Assembly: GCF_014699035.1 (NCBI RefSeq)
Contig: NZ_JACXAA010000017.1
Span: 1-64,000, forward strand
Length of the DNA: 64,000 nucleotides
Source of the DNA: Spirosoma validum
GTDB taxonomy: Bacteria; Bacteroidota; Bacteroidia; Cytophagales; Spirosomataceae
Direction: 5' to 3'
The position numbers were made by a program, and so were the translations under genes. How positions within the stretch are numbered: position 1 is the stretch's first letter; each line of letters starts with the position of its first letter. The notes beneath the pieces are model-generated. The model did no database searches and had not been told where the DNA came from. It saw only the letters and a list, made by a program, of their open reading frames with translations. Of this stretch, positions 54,681 through 63,228 are shown one piece after another.

Positions 54681-54738
54681 GTGAAAGAGCGAAAGAGCGA
54701 AAGCCATCCGGCAGGCTTTCGCTCTTTCGCTCTTTCAC
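54681..54738. repeat. perfect 25-bp inverted repeat between brxC and pglX
   Basis: Arms 54681-54705 and 54714-54738 are perfectly complementary around an 8-nt loop, built of GAAAGAGC direct repeats. It starts right after the brxC stop and ends 13 bases before the pglX ATG, so an mRNA hairpin could lower or couple pglX expression. It also resembles repeat-derived intergenic palindromes. Confidence 0.9.
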
Positions 54739-54751
54739 TCCTTCACTCTTT

Positions 54752-57700
54752 ATGAATACCAACTCACTCAAGAAATTTGCAACGGCCGCTCGCCGAAAAC
54801 TCATTACCCAGATCACCGCTAAACTGGATTATGTACTCAAAGCCGACTCGGCTGCTTTGCGCGAGCGGGCCGATGCGTTACGCCAACTGCGCGACGAGTT
54901 GACGCGTTCAACCCGCAACGAATTGATAGAACGGGTGGCCTATACCTGGTTTAACCGGTTTGTGGCCCTACGTTTTCTTGACGTGAACGATTACCAGCCG
55001 TCGGCTATTCGGGCAGTATCGCCGGTAGACGGGTTTACAACGCCCCAACTGCTAGACGAAGCCAAGCAGGGTCAGATTCCTGATGAGCTGGCGGTAGATG
55101 CCCGGCGGGTGCTGGATTTGCTCGACGGCCGACTGCCCAGCCGCGATCCTCAAAACGAAGCTTATGGCCTGCTGTTGCTGGCTACCTGCAACGCGCTCAA
55201 CGTGCCACTGCCGTTTCTGTTCGAGCCGCTGGCCGACTATACTGAGCTGCTCATGCCCGACGATCTGCTATCGCCCCAGTCGGTGCTGACGGATATTCGC
55301 GACGGCATGACCGCCGACGATTGCCAGAACGTAGAGATCATCGGCTGGCTGTATCAGTTCTACATCAGCGAGCGCAAAGACACCGTGTTTGCGGCCAAAA
55401 GCAAGGTGAAAGCCGAAGACATTCCGGCGGCTACGCAATTGTTTACGCCCCGCTGGGTGGTGGAATACATGGTGCAGAACACGCTGGGCAAACTCTGGTT
55501 ACGCAATAAGCCCAGCTCCGGCTTGAAAGCCCTGATGCCGTATTACCTCGAAAGCCCGTCAGAAACCACCGACATATATCTGAAACTAACCAGCCCGCAG
55601 GAATTGACTCTGCTTGATCCGGCAGCGGGCAGCGGCCATATCCTGGTGTATGCATTTGAGTTGTTGGTCCACATTTACGAAGAAGAAGGCTACGGTCGCA
55701 CCGACATTCCTAGCCTGATTCTGCAACACAACCTGATGGGCTTCGACATTGACGAGCGGGCGGCTCAGTTAGCCAGTTTTGCCCTCGCCATGAAAGCCCG
55801 GCAGTACGACCGCCGTTTCTTCCGACGTAACGTGCAGCCGCGTGTGGTGGCCCTGCACAAACTGCAACACACCAACCCCGCCGACTGGCAGCCCGTACTG
55901 GCCGATGCGAGCGTAACACTGACCGATACCCTTCGTGCCGACTTGACGCTGATGACCCACGCCAACAATCTCGGTGCGCTCATCCGTCCCGAAACAGGTG
56001 AAACCACCCTGCAACAAGCCGCCAACTTAGCGAAAGCCTACGCCGATCAAAGTAGTGACCTCTTCCGCAAACCACAGGCTGAAGATCTGGCGGAAGCGTT
56101 GGCACACCTCGCGTTGCTGGCTCGTAAGCATACGTGCGTAGTAGCAAACCCGCCGTATATGGGCGGGGCTAAAATGAACGACTTTGTAGGCAAGTTTATG
56201 GGTAAATACTACCCTGACTCAAAGGCGGATTTAATGACCGGCTTCATGGAACGTACCGAAACACTGGTACAACCCGATGGCTATGTAGGCATGATTAATC
56301 TGCCCTCGTGGATGTTTCTTTCATCGTTTGAAGCATTCCGTAAAAACCTCATACAACGCTTTAAAATTGACAGTTTGTTGCAAATGGGTCGTGGTATTTT
56401 TGGTTCTGATTTTGGTAGTGTGGCCTTTACGTTACAGTTTTCTAAACCGCCCCACGGCGACGGGGTGTACCGCCGGTTATTTGAAGAACACGTACAGGTA
56501 CGGAGTATTGAAAAGATTCGAGATTTATTTCTGGATAAAACATACGGTTGTTACCACACGAAGCAGGATAATTTCGAGAAGATTCCGGGTGAGGTAATTG
56601 GCTATTGGTTGAGCGAACAGGCTATAGGAGCGTTCGTTGGATCAAAATTGCTAAATGAAATTGGGGACCCTCGGCAAGGAATGGCAACTTGTGATAATGA
56701 TAGATTTACAAGGATGTGGTACGAAGTCACTCAAAAGAAAATTGGATGGTCATTTACTAATGGCAATGAAGCTAAAGCAAGTAATAAAAAATGGATTCCT
56801 TACAACAAAGGCGGGGCTTATCGCAAATGGTATGGAAACCAAGATTTAGTTGTCAACTGGGAAAATGACGGAGGTGAAATCACTGAATATGTGACAAAAA
56901 TGTATGGATCTCCAAGTAAGAGAATTGCTAGTAGGTCTGAATATTTTAAAGAGTCTCTAAGCTGGTCGAAAGTTACCAGTGGGAGTTTTGCTGTGAGGTA
57001 TTTTCCTAAAGGTTTCATATTTGACGTTGCTGGATGTAGCATATTTTTTAAAGATCAAGAAGACATTGGATTAGTAGCAGGTGTTTTAAATTCAACTGTT
57101 GGGAATTTTTATTTAGGGCTGTTGTCTCCTACATTAAATTTTGAAGCTGGTACTATTGCTAAGTTTCCCTTAATAGGTGTACAAGATGCATCAGTAAACC
57201 AGACAATAAATAGTTGCATTTCCATTTCTAGCCAAGATTGGGACGCTCGCGAAACGTCTTGGGATTTTCAAACCAACGAGTTGCTCCGTCATCGCACGGA
57301 TAATCTGTTGGCCAACGCCGTAGCGACCTACGAAACGTATTGGCAGGCAAAATTCAGCCAGCTTCACGAGGACGAAGAGGCACTCAATCGCATTTTTATT
57401 GATCTCTACGGCCTTCAGGACGAGCTAGCGCCGGATGTAGCACCGGACAATATTACCATTCTGCAACAGGAAGCCAAACCCGATGCTACCGGCAAACTCC
57501 AGTTTGATCGGCGCGAACTCATGGCGCAATTTGTGTCGTATGCCGTCGGCTGCATATTTGGTCGTTACAGCCTCAGCAAGCCGGGCTTAGTACTCGCCAG
57601 TCAGGGCCAAACCCTGGCTGATTATCAGAGAGAAGTAGAAGCAGGCGAAATCGTGGCAGACGAAAACGCATTTCAACCAGATGCTGACAACATTATTCCC

Positions 57701-58285
57701 ATCCTGGATGAAGATTGGTTCGCCGATGATATTGTGTCCCGGTTTAGGGCATTTTTGCGGGCATCGTTTGGCGAAGAATCATTTAACCAGAACCTGATGT
57801 TTGTAGAAGAATGTCTGGGTATGGATCTGCGCAAGTATTTCGTTCGCTATTTCTACGACGATCACATTCGACGCTACCGGCGTCGGCCTATTTACTGGCT
57901 ATTCCGGTCGCCCAAAGGGTCGTTCAGCGCACTCATCTACCTACACCGCTATACCCCAGATACCGTAGCGCGGCTGCTCAACGGCTACCTGCGCGAGTAT
58001 CAGGACAAGCTACGTAACCAGCGCGAGCAGCAGCAAACCCTTAGCCAGAGCGCTCTGGCCACTGCCGGAGAGAAAACACGTGCCCAAAAGGAAATCGACC
58101 GCCTGGATAAAGTATTGGGCGAACTTGCCCAATACGAACGCGAGGTCATTTATCCCCTCGCTACCGACCCTATCGCGATGGATCTGGACGACGGGGTACT
58201 GGTCAATTACAATCGCTTCAGCACAGCCCTCGCCCCTGTAAAAGGATTAACGGGAAAAGCGGGGGCTAGTGGAGACGATGAGTAA
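54752..58285 (+). CDS. pglX: BREX adenine-specific methyltransferase PglX
   Basis: 1177 residues. The methylase core has motif I LLDPAAGSG (D289) and motif IV NPPY (466-469). It would methylate host DNA at the BREX site and mark it as self. The specificity (TRD) part, encoded at about 56640-57240, is clearly AT-rich: a 60-base line there has 33% GC against 63% near 55801. This suggests a swapped TRD. The C-terminal quarter (after about 57250) again has normal composition, ending with a coiled coil (QREQQQTLSQSALATAGEKT). The size and motifs fit BREX type 1 PglX. No restriction nuclease motif is seen. Confidence 0.94.
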   Translation: MNTNSLKKFATAARRKLITQITAKLDYVLKADSAALRERADALRQLRDELTRSTRNELIERVAYTWFNRFVALRFLDVNDYQPSAIRAVSPVDGFTTPQLLDEAKQGQIPDELAVDARRVLDLLDGRLPSRDPQNEAYGLLLLATCNALNVPLPFLFEPLADYTELLMPDDLLSPQSVLTDIRDGMTADDCQNVEIIGWLYQFYISERKDTVFAAKSKVKAEDIPAATQLFTPRWVVEYMVQNTLGKLWLRNKPSSGLKALMPYYLESPSETTDIYLKLTSPQELTLLDPAAGSGHILVYAFELLVHIYEEEGYGRTDIPSLILQHNLMGFDIDERAAQLASFALAMKARQYDRRFFRRNVQPRVVALHKLQHTNPADWQPVLADASVTLTDTLRADLTLMTHANNLGALIRPETGETTLQQAANLAKAYADQSSDLFRKPQAEDLAEALAHLALLARKHTCVVANPPYMGGAKMNDFVGKFMGKYYPDSKADLMTGFMERTETLVQPDGYVGMINLPSWMFLSSFEAFRKNLIQRFKIDSLLQMGRGIFGSDFGSVAFTLQFSKPPHGDGVYRRLFEEHVQVRSIEKIRDLFLDKTYGCYHTKQDNFEKIPGEVIGYWLSEQAIGAFVGSKLLNEIGDPRQGMATCDNDRFTRMWYEVTQKKIGWSFTNGNEAKASNKKWIPYNKGGAYRKWYGNQDLVVNWENDGGEITEYVTKMYGSPSKRIASRSEYFKESLSWSKVTSGSFAVRYFPKGFIFDVAGCSIFFKDQEDIGLVAGVLNSTVGNFYLGLLSPTLNFEAGTIAKFPLIGVQDASVNQTINSCISISSQDWDARETSWDFQTNELLRHRTDNLLANAVATYETYWQAKFSQLHEDEEALNRIFIDLYGLQDELAPDVAPDNITILQQEAKPDATGKLQFDRRELMAQFVSYAVGCIFGRYSLSKPGLVLASQGQTLADYQREVEAGEIVADENAFQPDADNIIPILDEDWFADDIVSRFRAFLRASFGEESFNQNLMFVEECLGMDLRKYFVRYFYDDHIRRYRRRPIYWLFRSPKGSFSALIYLHRYTPDTVARLLNGYLREYQDKLRNQREQQQTLSQSALATAGEKTRAQKEIDRLDKVLGELAQYEREVIYPLATDPIAMDLDDGVLVNYNRFSTALAPVKGLTGKAGASGDDE

Positions 58286-58367
58286 AACCAGTAGTATGCG
58301 TTCTTTATGAGTGGCTTACCGTTCACTAAATTCACTCATAACTGAATTATTTTAAACAATTTGGCAT

Positions 58368-58375
58368 TATATTTG
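58368..58375 (+). promoter_or_regulatory. Bacteroidota -7 promoter box of the toxin-antitoxin-chaperone operon
   Basis: TATATTTG fits the Bacteroidota TAnnTTTG -7 consensus and lies 18 bases before the GTG start at 58394. No strong -33 TTTG partner is seen, so the call is tentative. It would give this module its own promoter. Confidence 0.4.
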
Positions 58376-58393
58376 TCTAAAATTTGGCTGTAA

Positions 58394-58885
58394 GTGAATT
58401 TTGAGCTTATTAAAAATGATAGCCTTTCTGGTCAGAAAGCCGTTATTTACTCGGTACGTATCGAAGACGAAATTGAAACGTTGCTGGAAAAGTTTGTAGC
58501 GGAGAACGTAACTGATTATCGTGATCAGGTTCGCGAGTTGCTTTTGCGGCTACAGCAGATCGGGCATAATACGGGAGCCAGAGAAACGTTTTTCAAACCC
58601 AACGAAGGCAAGCCTGGCGATGGCATTGAAGCTTTATACGACGCAGAGAACAAGAAATTGCGGCTATACTGCATCCGAAACGGTCGGGTGGCCGTAATTG
58701 TTGGGGGCGGTGGCCCTAAAACAACACGTACCTGGCAGGAAGACCCTAAATTGAAGGTAGCCAATGAACTACTGCAACTTATATCGAAAACGATTATTCA
58801 GGCACTCAGCGCAGGCGATCTGCGCTGGTCGGCCGACGGTCTAACCCTGGAGGGTGAATTGACCCTCGACACTGACAATTACTGA
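58394..58885 (+). CDS. RelE/HigB-like toxin (toxin-antitoxin-chaperone module)
   Basis: 163 residues, starting with GTG. The centre, IEALYDAENKKLRLYCIRNGRVAVIVGGGGPKT, matches the RelE/HigB beta-sheet core, which usually cuts ribosome-bound mRNA. The order toxin first, HTH antitoxin second is typical of HigBA. The C-terminal extension (about 120-163) is longer than in ordinary HigB. Preceded by an AT-rich promoter region after pglX and followed 36 bases later by the antitoxin. Confidence 0.75.
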   Translation: MNFELIKNDSLSGQKAVIYSVRIEDEIETLLEKFVAENVTDYRDQVRELLLRLQQIGHNTGARETFFKPNEGKPGDGIEALYDAENKKLRLYCIRNGRVAVIVGGGGPKTTRTWQEDPKLKVANELLQLISKTIIQALSAGDLRWSADGLTLEGELTLDTDNY

Positions 58886-58921
58886 GCACTACTTACCAGA
58901 ACCAGCCAACATCCATTATTT

Positions 58922-59317
58922 ATGAACCTAATTGACACTCTGCTAGCTGAGGCAACGCCCCAGGAGCAACAACGCGTACACGACCGCATGATGATGGCCG
59001 CCCGCATTGCCGACGCGCTGGCGGCTAAGGGTTGGACGCAGAAACAACTGGCAAAAAAAATGAGCAAGCAGCCCTCCGAAATCAGTAAATGGCTAAGTGG
59101 TACGCACAACTTTACAACCGATACCCTCAGCGACCTTTCGCAGGTGCTGGATGTGAAATTATTGTGCGTAAAAGAAGAAGAGCCGAAGATTGTAACCCAT
59201 ACTGTGATTCGCTACCAGCCGGTTATGGTGTTCACAGACCGGTATAAACATACGGGGCAACCTGTAATGTGGGGCAGTTTCCAGGCAAGTATCGGACAAT
59301 CCCAACCAAATGGATAA
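58922..59317 (+). CDS. HigA-like XRE antitoxin with possible chaperone-addiction tail
   Basis: 131 residues. Residues about 35-85 form an XRE helix-turn-helix (KGWTQKQLAKKMSKQPSEIS, KWLSGTHNFTTDTLSDLSQVL). The C-terminal 40 residues carry an aromatic/hydrophobic patch (RYQPVMVF, GQPVMWGSF) that is not part of the HTH. In HigA antitoxins of toxin-antitoxin-chaperone systems such a tail (ChAD) makes the antitoxin depend on a SecB-like chaperone. The next gene is such a chaperone, supporting this reading, though ChAD function is inferred. Confidence 0.78.
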   Translation: MNLIDTLLAEATPQEQQRVHDRMMMAARIADALAAKGWTQKQLAKKMSKQPSEISKWLSGTHNFTTDTLSDLSQVLDVKLLCVKEEEPKIVTHTVIRYQPVMVFTDRYKHTGQPVMWGSFQASIGQSQPNG

Positions 59318-59756
59318 TATGGTAGACGAAAGCGCTGTAACAATAGGGTTTCAAATTAAAGAAATTCGGGTCAGTTCATTTACCATTAATGAAAGCCTGA
59401 TGAACGAAGATGCCGAGATAGGATTTGGCATTTTGTTACAGCATTTATTTGATTCAGAACATAGCGAGCAGATTGTCCAGGTTGAAATAGAAGCTGGTAC
59501 ATCGCCAGAACAGGCTCCTATGGTTGTGCTGCATTCCGCCTGTCACTACCATCTAACCGGCTACCAGGACTGGCTACAAAGTCAGCCGGAAGGGCACCGT
59601 ATACCTGGGATATTGCCATCTGGTCTGGCCACGGCCTTAAACTCAATTTCTATCTCCACAACGCGTGGCGTATTGTTCGAGCGTTTACGCGGAACTAGTC
59701 TTCAAAACGTTGTATTACCCATTATTGATCCGTCGGCTTTTCAGCCAGCCGGTTAA
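59310..59756 (+). CDS. SecB-like chaperone of the toxin-antitoxin module
   Basis: 148 residues resembling SecB-family chaperones (size, GFQIKEIRVSSFTINESL start, LLQHLFDSEHSEQIVQVEIE strand pattern and IDPSAFQP-type end). It overlaps the antitoxin gene by 8 bases. In toxin-antitoxin-chaperone systems the SecB-like partner protects the antitoxin; phage proteins that hijack the chaperone can trigger the toxin. The assignment to SecB is by pattern recognition and should be confirmed. A terminator follows at 59781. Confidence 0.65.
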   Translation: MDNMVDESAVTIGFQIKEIRVSSFTINESLMNEDAEIGFGILLQHLFDSEHSEQIVQVEIEAGTSPEQAPMVVLHSACHYHLTGYQDWLQSQPEGHRIPGILPSGLATALNSISISTTRGVLFERLRGTSLQNVVLPIIDPSAFQPAG

Positions 59757-59780
59757 TCCTGCTGATAATCGATTTTCAAA

Positions 59781-59808
59781 AGCCTCTGACTACTATCAGG
59801 GGCTTTTT
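59781..59808 (+). terminator. intrinsic terminator of the toxin-antitoxin-chaperone operon
   Basis: Stem AGCCTCTGA (59781-59789) pairs with TCAGGGGCT (59796-59804), one G-U, followed by TTTTT. It ends the module 25 bases after the SecB-like stop and isolates it from the next genes. Confidence 0.75.
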
Positions 59809-59923
59809 GCGTAAAAAAACAGGTAGAAGACAGCGTAAATACGGGAAATTTCCCGGTGCGGTGCGGTATGGGAAGGACGTAGCTTTGAATGGTCAAAGTT
59901 CATACCTCAGAATCTACCAATAT

Positions 59924-60727
59924 ATGGCACGTGCAAAAGGAATTGGTTTCCACAAAGTGTTCAAACTGGGCAAAGCCCGTGCTCGAAAGGACCCCCGGAC
60001 ACTAGAGTTCAGCAAGTTGATGAAAGCCCCATTCGATCTGGTGATACCGGACGCCTACGATTTTGACGTCAAACATTCTGGTATTCCAACCCCTATGTTT
60101 GCTAATGACAAACTCGGTGATTGCGTCATAGCTGGACGTGCACATCATACACTACGTTTTGAAGTAATCGAACAGAATCAAATCATTTCAATCAGCGATC
60201 AGGATGTAATTAGTGAATATTTTCTGGAAACAGGCGGAATTGATACTGGCGTGGTTGTGCTTGATTCACTAAATCGGTGGCGTAATACGGGTTGGCTGGC
60301 AGCTGATCAGCAACTAACCATCAGTGCGTTTGCTCAGCTTAATCCAGGCAATCCCGATGAAGTAAAAAACGCCATTTTCATGGATGTAGGTGTTGGCATC
60401 GGGTTGCTAATACCCAAATCGGCCAAAGGACAAATAGATAGTGGCCAACCGTGGGAAGTTGTCGATGGTCCTGCTGGGTCGCCCAACTCGTGGGGTGGCC
60501 ATTATGTATATGTTTCGGGATATACGGCACAGGGCCCCGTTTGTGTTACCTGGGGTCGCAAGCAGCAAATGACCTGGAATTTCCTTCGTACCTACTGCGA
60601 TGAGGCATATGCAGTATTTGACGCGCTTAATACAAAAAAATTGAAGGTAGGATTGAGAGTAAACCTACTGACTGATTTTTTGAGAGTAAATCCACCTACT
60701 TCGATCACCGCACCTATTTCGTACTAA
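59924..60727 (+). CDS. putative papain-like cysteine peptidase-fold protein
   Basis: About 267 residues. The segments NDKLGDCVIAGRAHH (Cys followed by a helix) and GGHYVYVSGYTAQGPVCVTWG (His strand) match the Cys-His layout of papain-like/C39-like folds, with ending FLRTYCDEAYAVFD. No signal peptide with the preferred start at ATG 59924 (an upstream TTG at 59807 would add 39 basic residues and overlap the terminator). Whether it is an active protease or an amidase/structural cysteine fold is unknown. It lies in the cargo between pglX and pglZ. Confidence 0.5.
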   Translation: MARAKGIGFHKVFKLGKARARKDPRTLEFSKLMKAPFDLVIPDAYDFDVKHSGIPTPMFANDKLGDCVIAGRAHHTLRFEVIEQNQIISISDQDVISEYFLETGGIDTGVVVLDSLNRWRNTGWLAADQQLTISAFAQLNPGNPDEVKNAIFMDVGVGIGLLIPKSAKGQIDSGQPWEVVDGPAGSPNSWGGHYVYVSGYTAQGPVCVTWGRKQQMTWNFLRTYCDEAYAVFDALNTKKLKVGLRVNLLTDFLRVNPPTSITAPISY

Positions 60728-60760
60728 GACGCCGTACAATCCCACAAACACTAATCAATT

Positions 60761-62377
60761 ATGAATACGTATAGTCTCTTTTTTGCTACCACCGTTATCG
60801 GTACTATGCTACTCGGTCATCGAATACAGGCCCAGCCCATCAAAGATAGTGAATTACGCATCACCCAAAACCTGGCCACAGGCGAACTGAAATATGAGCG
60901 AAAACAAGATAATGGAAGCTTTCTGGAATCATCTTACCTCCATGTCCGGCGCGATGGTAAAATTGTTATTACCAGCACTGGCAATCCGTTTCGCTTTGCT
61001 TTCAAGCCGACTAAAATAGAGGTAACGATAAACAAACCCTTTGGCGATAGCCTGACGGGGCCATTTTCCATAAAAGGGTTACCTGGTTTATCACTGCCCG
61101 ATGGAACTCAAAAGGCCAAATCTTTAAACGAGTCTGCAGCTGGTAACACCAAGAAATCACCAAGCCAGGAAGTCAAAGCGGACCAGGCTAGAAATAATGA
61201 GGTTGGTGTACTGCTGAATACGCTGTTTGATTTTAAGAAACGTAGTGAAGCGAAGGCCACCCAATACGCAACAGCCCTTAGCGCCTATAAACAGGCATAC
61301 CTCAACTTATATACTGGCCTGGTTGAGCGCAAAAAGCTAATGGATGAAAAAAAGTTTTTAATTGACGACGCTAGCAGACTGACCACCACAACCAAGGAAA
61401 TTTTTGACGGTTTTTTTGTGCCTTTCGGTAATCCACCAAGCCTAAGCCTCAATGCACTTATTGCGGATTATGCCCAACAAAAAGCTACCGACTTAAAAAA
61501 ATCTGTAGATGATGAAGCTACAGGACTTAAGAAACAAACCGCTGATTTGCGTGAGCTGTTAAGTACGATCAAAGTGATGGGCAACCGCATACTTGATGAA
61601 TACGGTGATAAGCTCAAAGACAGCGAGAAGCAGCAGGTAAAGGATGTAGTTACTGTGGCCCAACAAGCAGCTACTGACCTTGAAAAAGCCAATTCGGATG
61701 TTGTCAAAAGGCATGAGGTCGTTACCAGCACCGACTGGGTGCTTCAATTCACTCAATTCTGGCAAACCAAAGAAGAGATAATTAGCGCGAATTTCACGCA
61801 CATCTTTACAACTTCTGCTAAAGGTGATAAAATGGATATCCGCCAAAACTACAAGATAATGAAGTTTCAGGATGGTAAGCTTACGGCCAGCCCACCTGAA
61901 TTAGACACAACGTTCACCATACAGGTAAAAGGAACCACGCACATTAATATAAGTGCCGGGGTCGGCCTGCCATTTCTTACAGAAAATAGCTACAGTATAA
62001 AGCCCGAAAAGCCGACATCTGCTACAGCAGGAACGCTGACTCAGAATCAGGCGGGTCTTGGTTCACCTTATTTGGTAACGATGTTTGATGTATCCTGGGG
62101 CAACTATTCTCAAATTAATCCGGTGATTAGTGCGGGACTGGGTTATCCATTGTCAGGGGGCTCGCTGGCTATTTTCGGTGGGGGCGGTGTCGCCTTTGAA
62201 GTACTGGGTCGTCGTATGTTATTTCATGGGGGTATTGCCTATGTAAAATCCAATGTTCTTTCCGGAGGGTACAAACTGGGTGAGTCGGTTCCGGTGTCGT
62301 TTGAGATACCCACCGAAACCGGCTATCGAATCAAACCCTTTTTCGCCTTCACCTATAATCTTGCCCAAGTTAAATAG
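60761..62377 (+). CDS. exported coiled-coil protein, unknown
   Basis: 538 residues, signal peptide ending RIQAQ, a beta-like N-terminal part, long coiled-coil segments (about 145-330, e.g. DFKKRSEAKATQYATALSAY), and a C-terminal region reminiscent of an outer-membrane beta structure (GLGYPLSGGSLAIFGGGG, TYNLAQVK at the end). No known family. It starts 33 bases after the cysteine-fold gene and is followed by a membrane protein, so these three may act together at the envelope. Confidence 0.55.
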   Translation: MNTYSLFFATTVIGTMLLGHRIQAQPIKDSELRITQNLATGELKYERKQDNGSFLESSYLHVRRDGKIVITSTGNPFRFAFKPTKIEVTINKPFGDSLTGPFSIKGLPGLSLPDGTQKAKSLNESAAGNTKKSPSQEVKADQARNNEVGVLLNTLFDFKKRSEAKATQYATALSAYKQAYLNLYTGLVERKKLMDEKKFLIDDASRLTTTTKEIFDGFFVPFGNPPSLSLNALIADYAQQKATDLKKSVDDEATGLKKQTADLRELLSTIKVMGNRILDEYGDKLKDSEKQQVKDVVTVAQQAATDLEKANSDVVKRHEVVTSTDWVLQFTQFWQTKEEIISANFTHIFTTSAKGDKMDIRQNYKIMKFQDGKLTASPPELDTTFTIQVKGTTHINISAGVGLPFLTENSYSIKPEKPTSATAGTLTQNQAGLGSPYLVTMFDVSWGNYSQINPVISAGLGYPLSGGSLAIFGGGGVAFEVLGRRMLFHGGIAYVKSNVLSGGYKLGESVPVSFEIPTETGYRIKPFFAFTYNLAQVK

Positions 62378-62409
62378 TGCTTTCTTCTTCCTCTTACTAA
62401 CCAGTCACC

Positions 62410-63144
62410 ATGATCATATTTTTTCTGTGCCTTTTGTTATGGGTACCCGGCCCGACGCAGCCAACCCCAGGTACGGCCACGAACGCCGTATCAGCCACAT
62501 CGACGAAGATGACGGATACTACCCCGGCATCTGGTACAACACAAGCCGCAGCAAGTAAACCGGCTGCTCAAACGGGCACCAGTACAGCAGCCAAGTCAAC
62601 GGAAAAACAAGCAGTAACTGAACCGCTCAACGTCTGGACAATGCTATTGATCATTGTGGCCTGTGGGCTGCTGGGCGGAGGCTGGAATTTCTTACGGACG
62701 TATGACACGGTTAAAGCCGATGCAATCACCGCTGGCGCAGACCCGGACGAGCGGTTGAAACGCCATTTGCAAATTTGTTTGTTAGGGGGCGTTGTGGCGG
62801 GTGGTATTGTTCCGTTTGTACTGATGAGTGCCTCCAGTGACTTACTGAACAACCCCTCAACCTACCATTATTTTGTGTTTGGAGCCTACTGCCTGGCAGC
62901 AGCTGTCAGTTCGGCTGCGTTTATTGAAGCGGCAGCCGGTTCATTAACCGATCGGCTGAAGCAATCTCAACATGAACTGGCCACCAAAACAATCCAGAAT
63001 CAACAGCTACAGGACAAAACGGCTAAACTGGAAACTATTGCCACAAACGCCGTAAAAGCCGTGGCCTCACCAGAGATCGTAGGGACGCCCGAACACGTGC
63101 AACAATTAGAAAGCCTGAAGCAACAGCTTAATAGCGTAAAATAG
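62410..63144 (+). CDS. multi-TM protein with C-terminal coiled coil, unknown
   Basis: 244 residues. A hydrophobic N-terminus is followed by a Thr/Ala/Pro-rich stretch, then three TM helices (WTMLLIIVACGLLGGG, LLGGVVAGGIVPFVLMS, YFVFGAYCLAAAVSSAAF) and a C-terminal coiled coil (about 180-244, starting DRLKQSQHELATK). It is the third of the three cargo genes after the terminator. No family recognised. Confidence 0.6.
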   Translation: MIIFFLCLLLWVPGPTQPTPGTATNAVSATSTKMTDTTPASGTTQAAASKPAAQTGTSTAAKSTEKQAVTEPLNVWTMLLIIVACGLLGGGWNFLRTYDTVKADAITAGADPDERLKRHLQICLLGGVVAGGIVPFVLMSASSDLLNNPSTYHYFVFGAYCLAAAVSSAAFIEAAAGSLTDRLKQSQHELATKTIQNQQLQDKTAKLETIATNAVKAVASPEIVGTPEHVQQLESLKQQLNSVK

Positions 63145-63228
63145 TAGCGATAGTTAAACTTACCAGATTATTCATTCAATTTTGCGGAATCGAATAATGC
63201 CTTTTGGCAACTCTTATTCCCGATTCCA

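Noticed and set aside
54681-54738. Possible CRISPR-like repeat from GAAAGAGC copies
   Set aside because: Only short direct repeats inside a palindrome; no spacers or cas genes.
41143-58285. DISARM or ordinary type I restriction system
   Set aside because: BrxA, BrxB, BrxC, PglX and PglZ identify BREX; no HsdR or DISARM DrmA/DrmB/DrmC set is seen.
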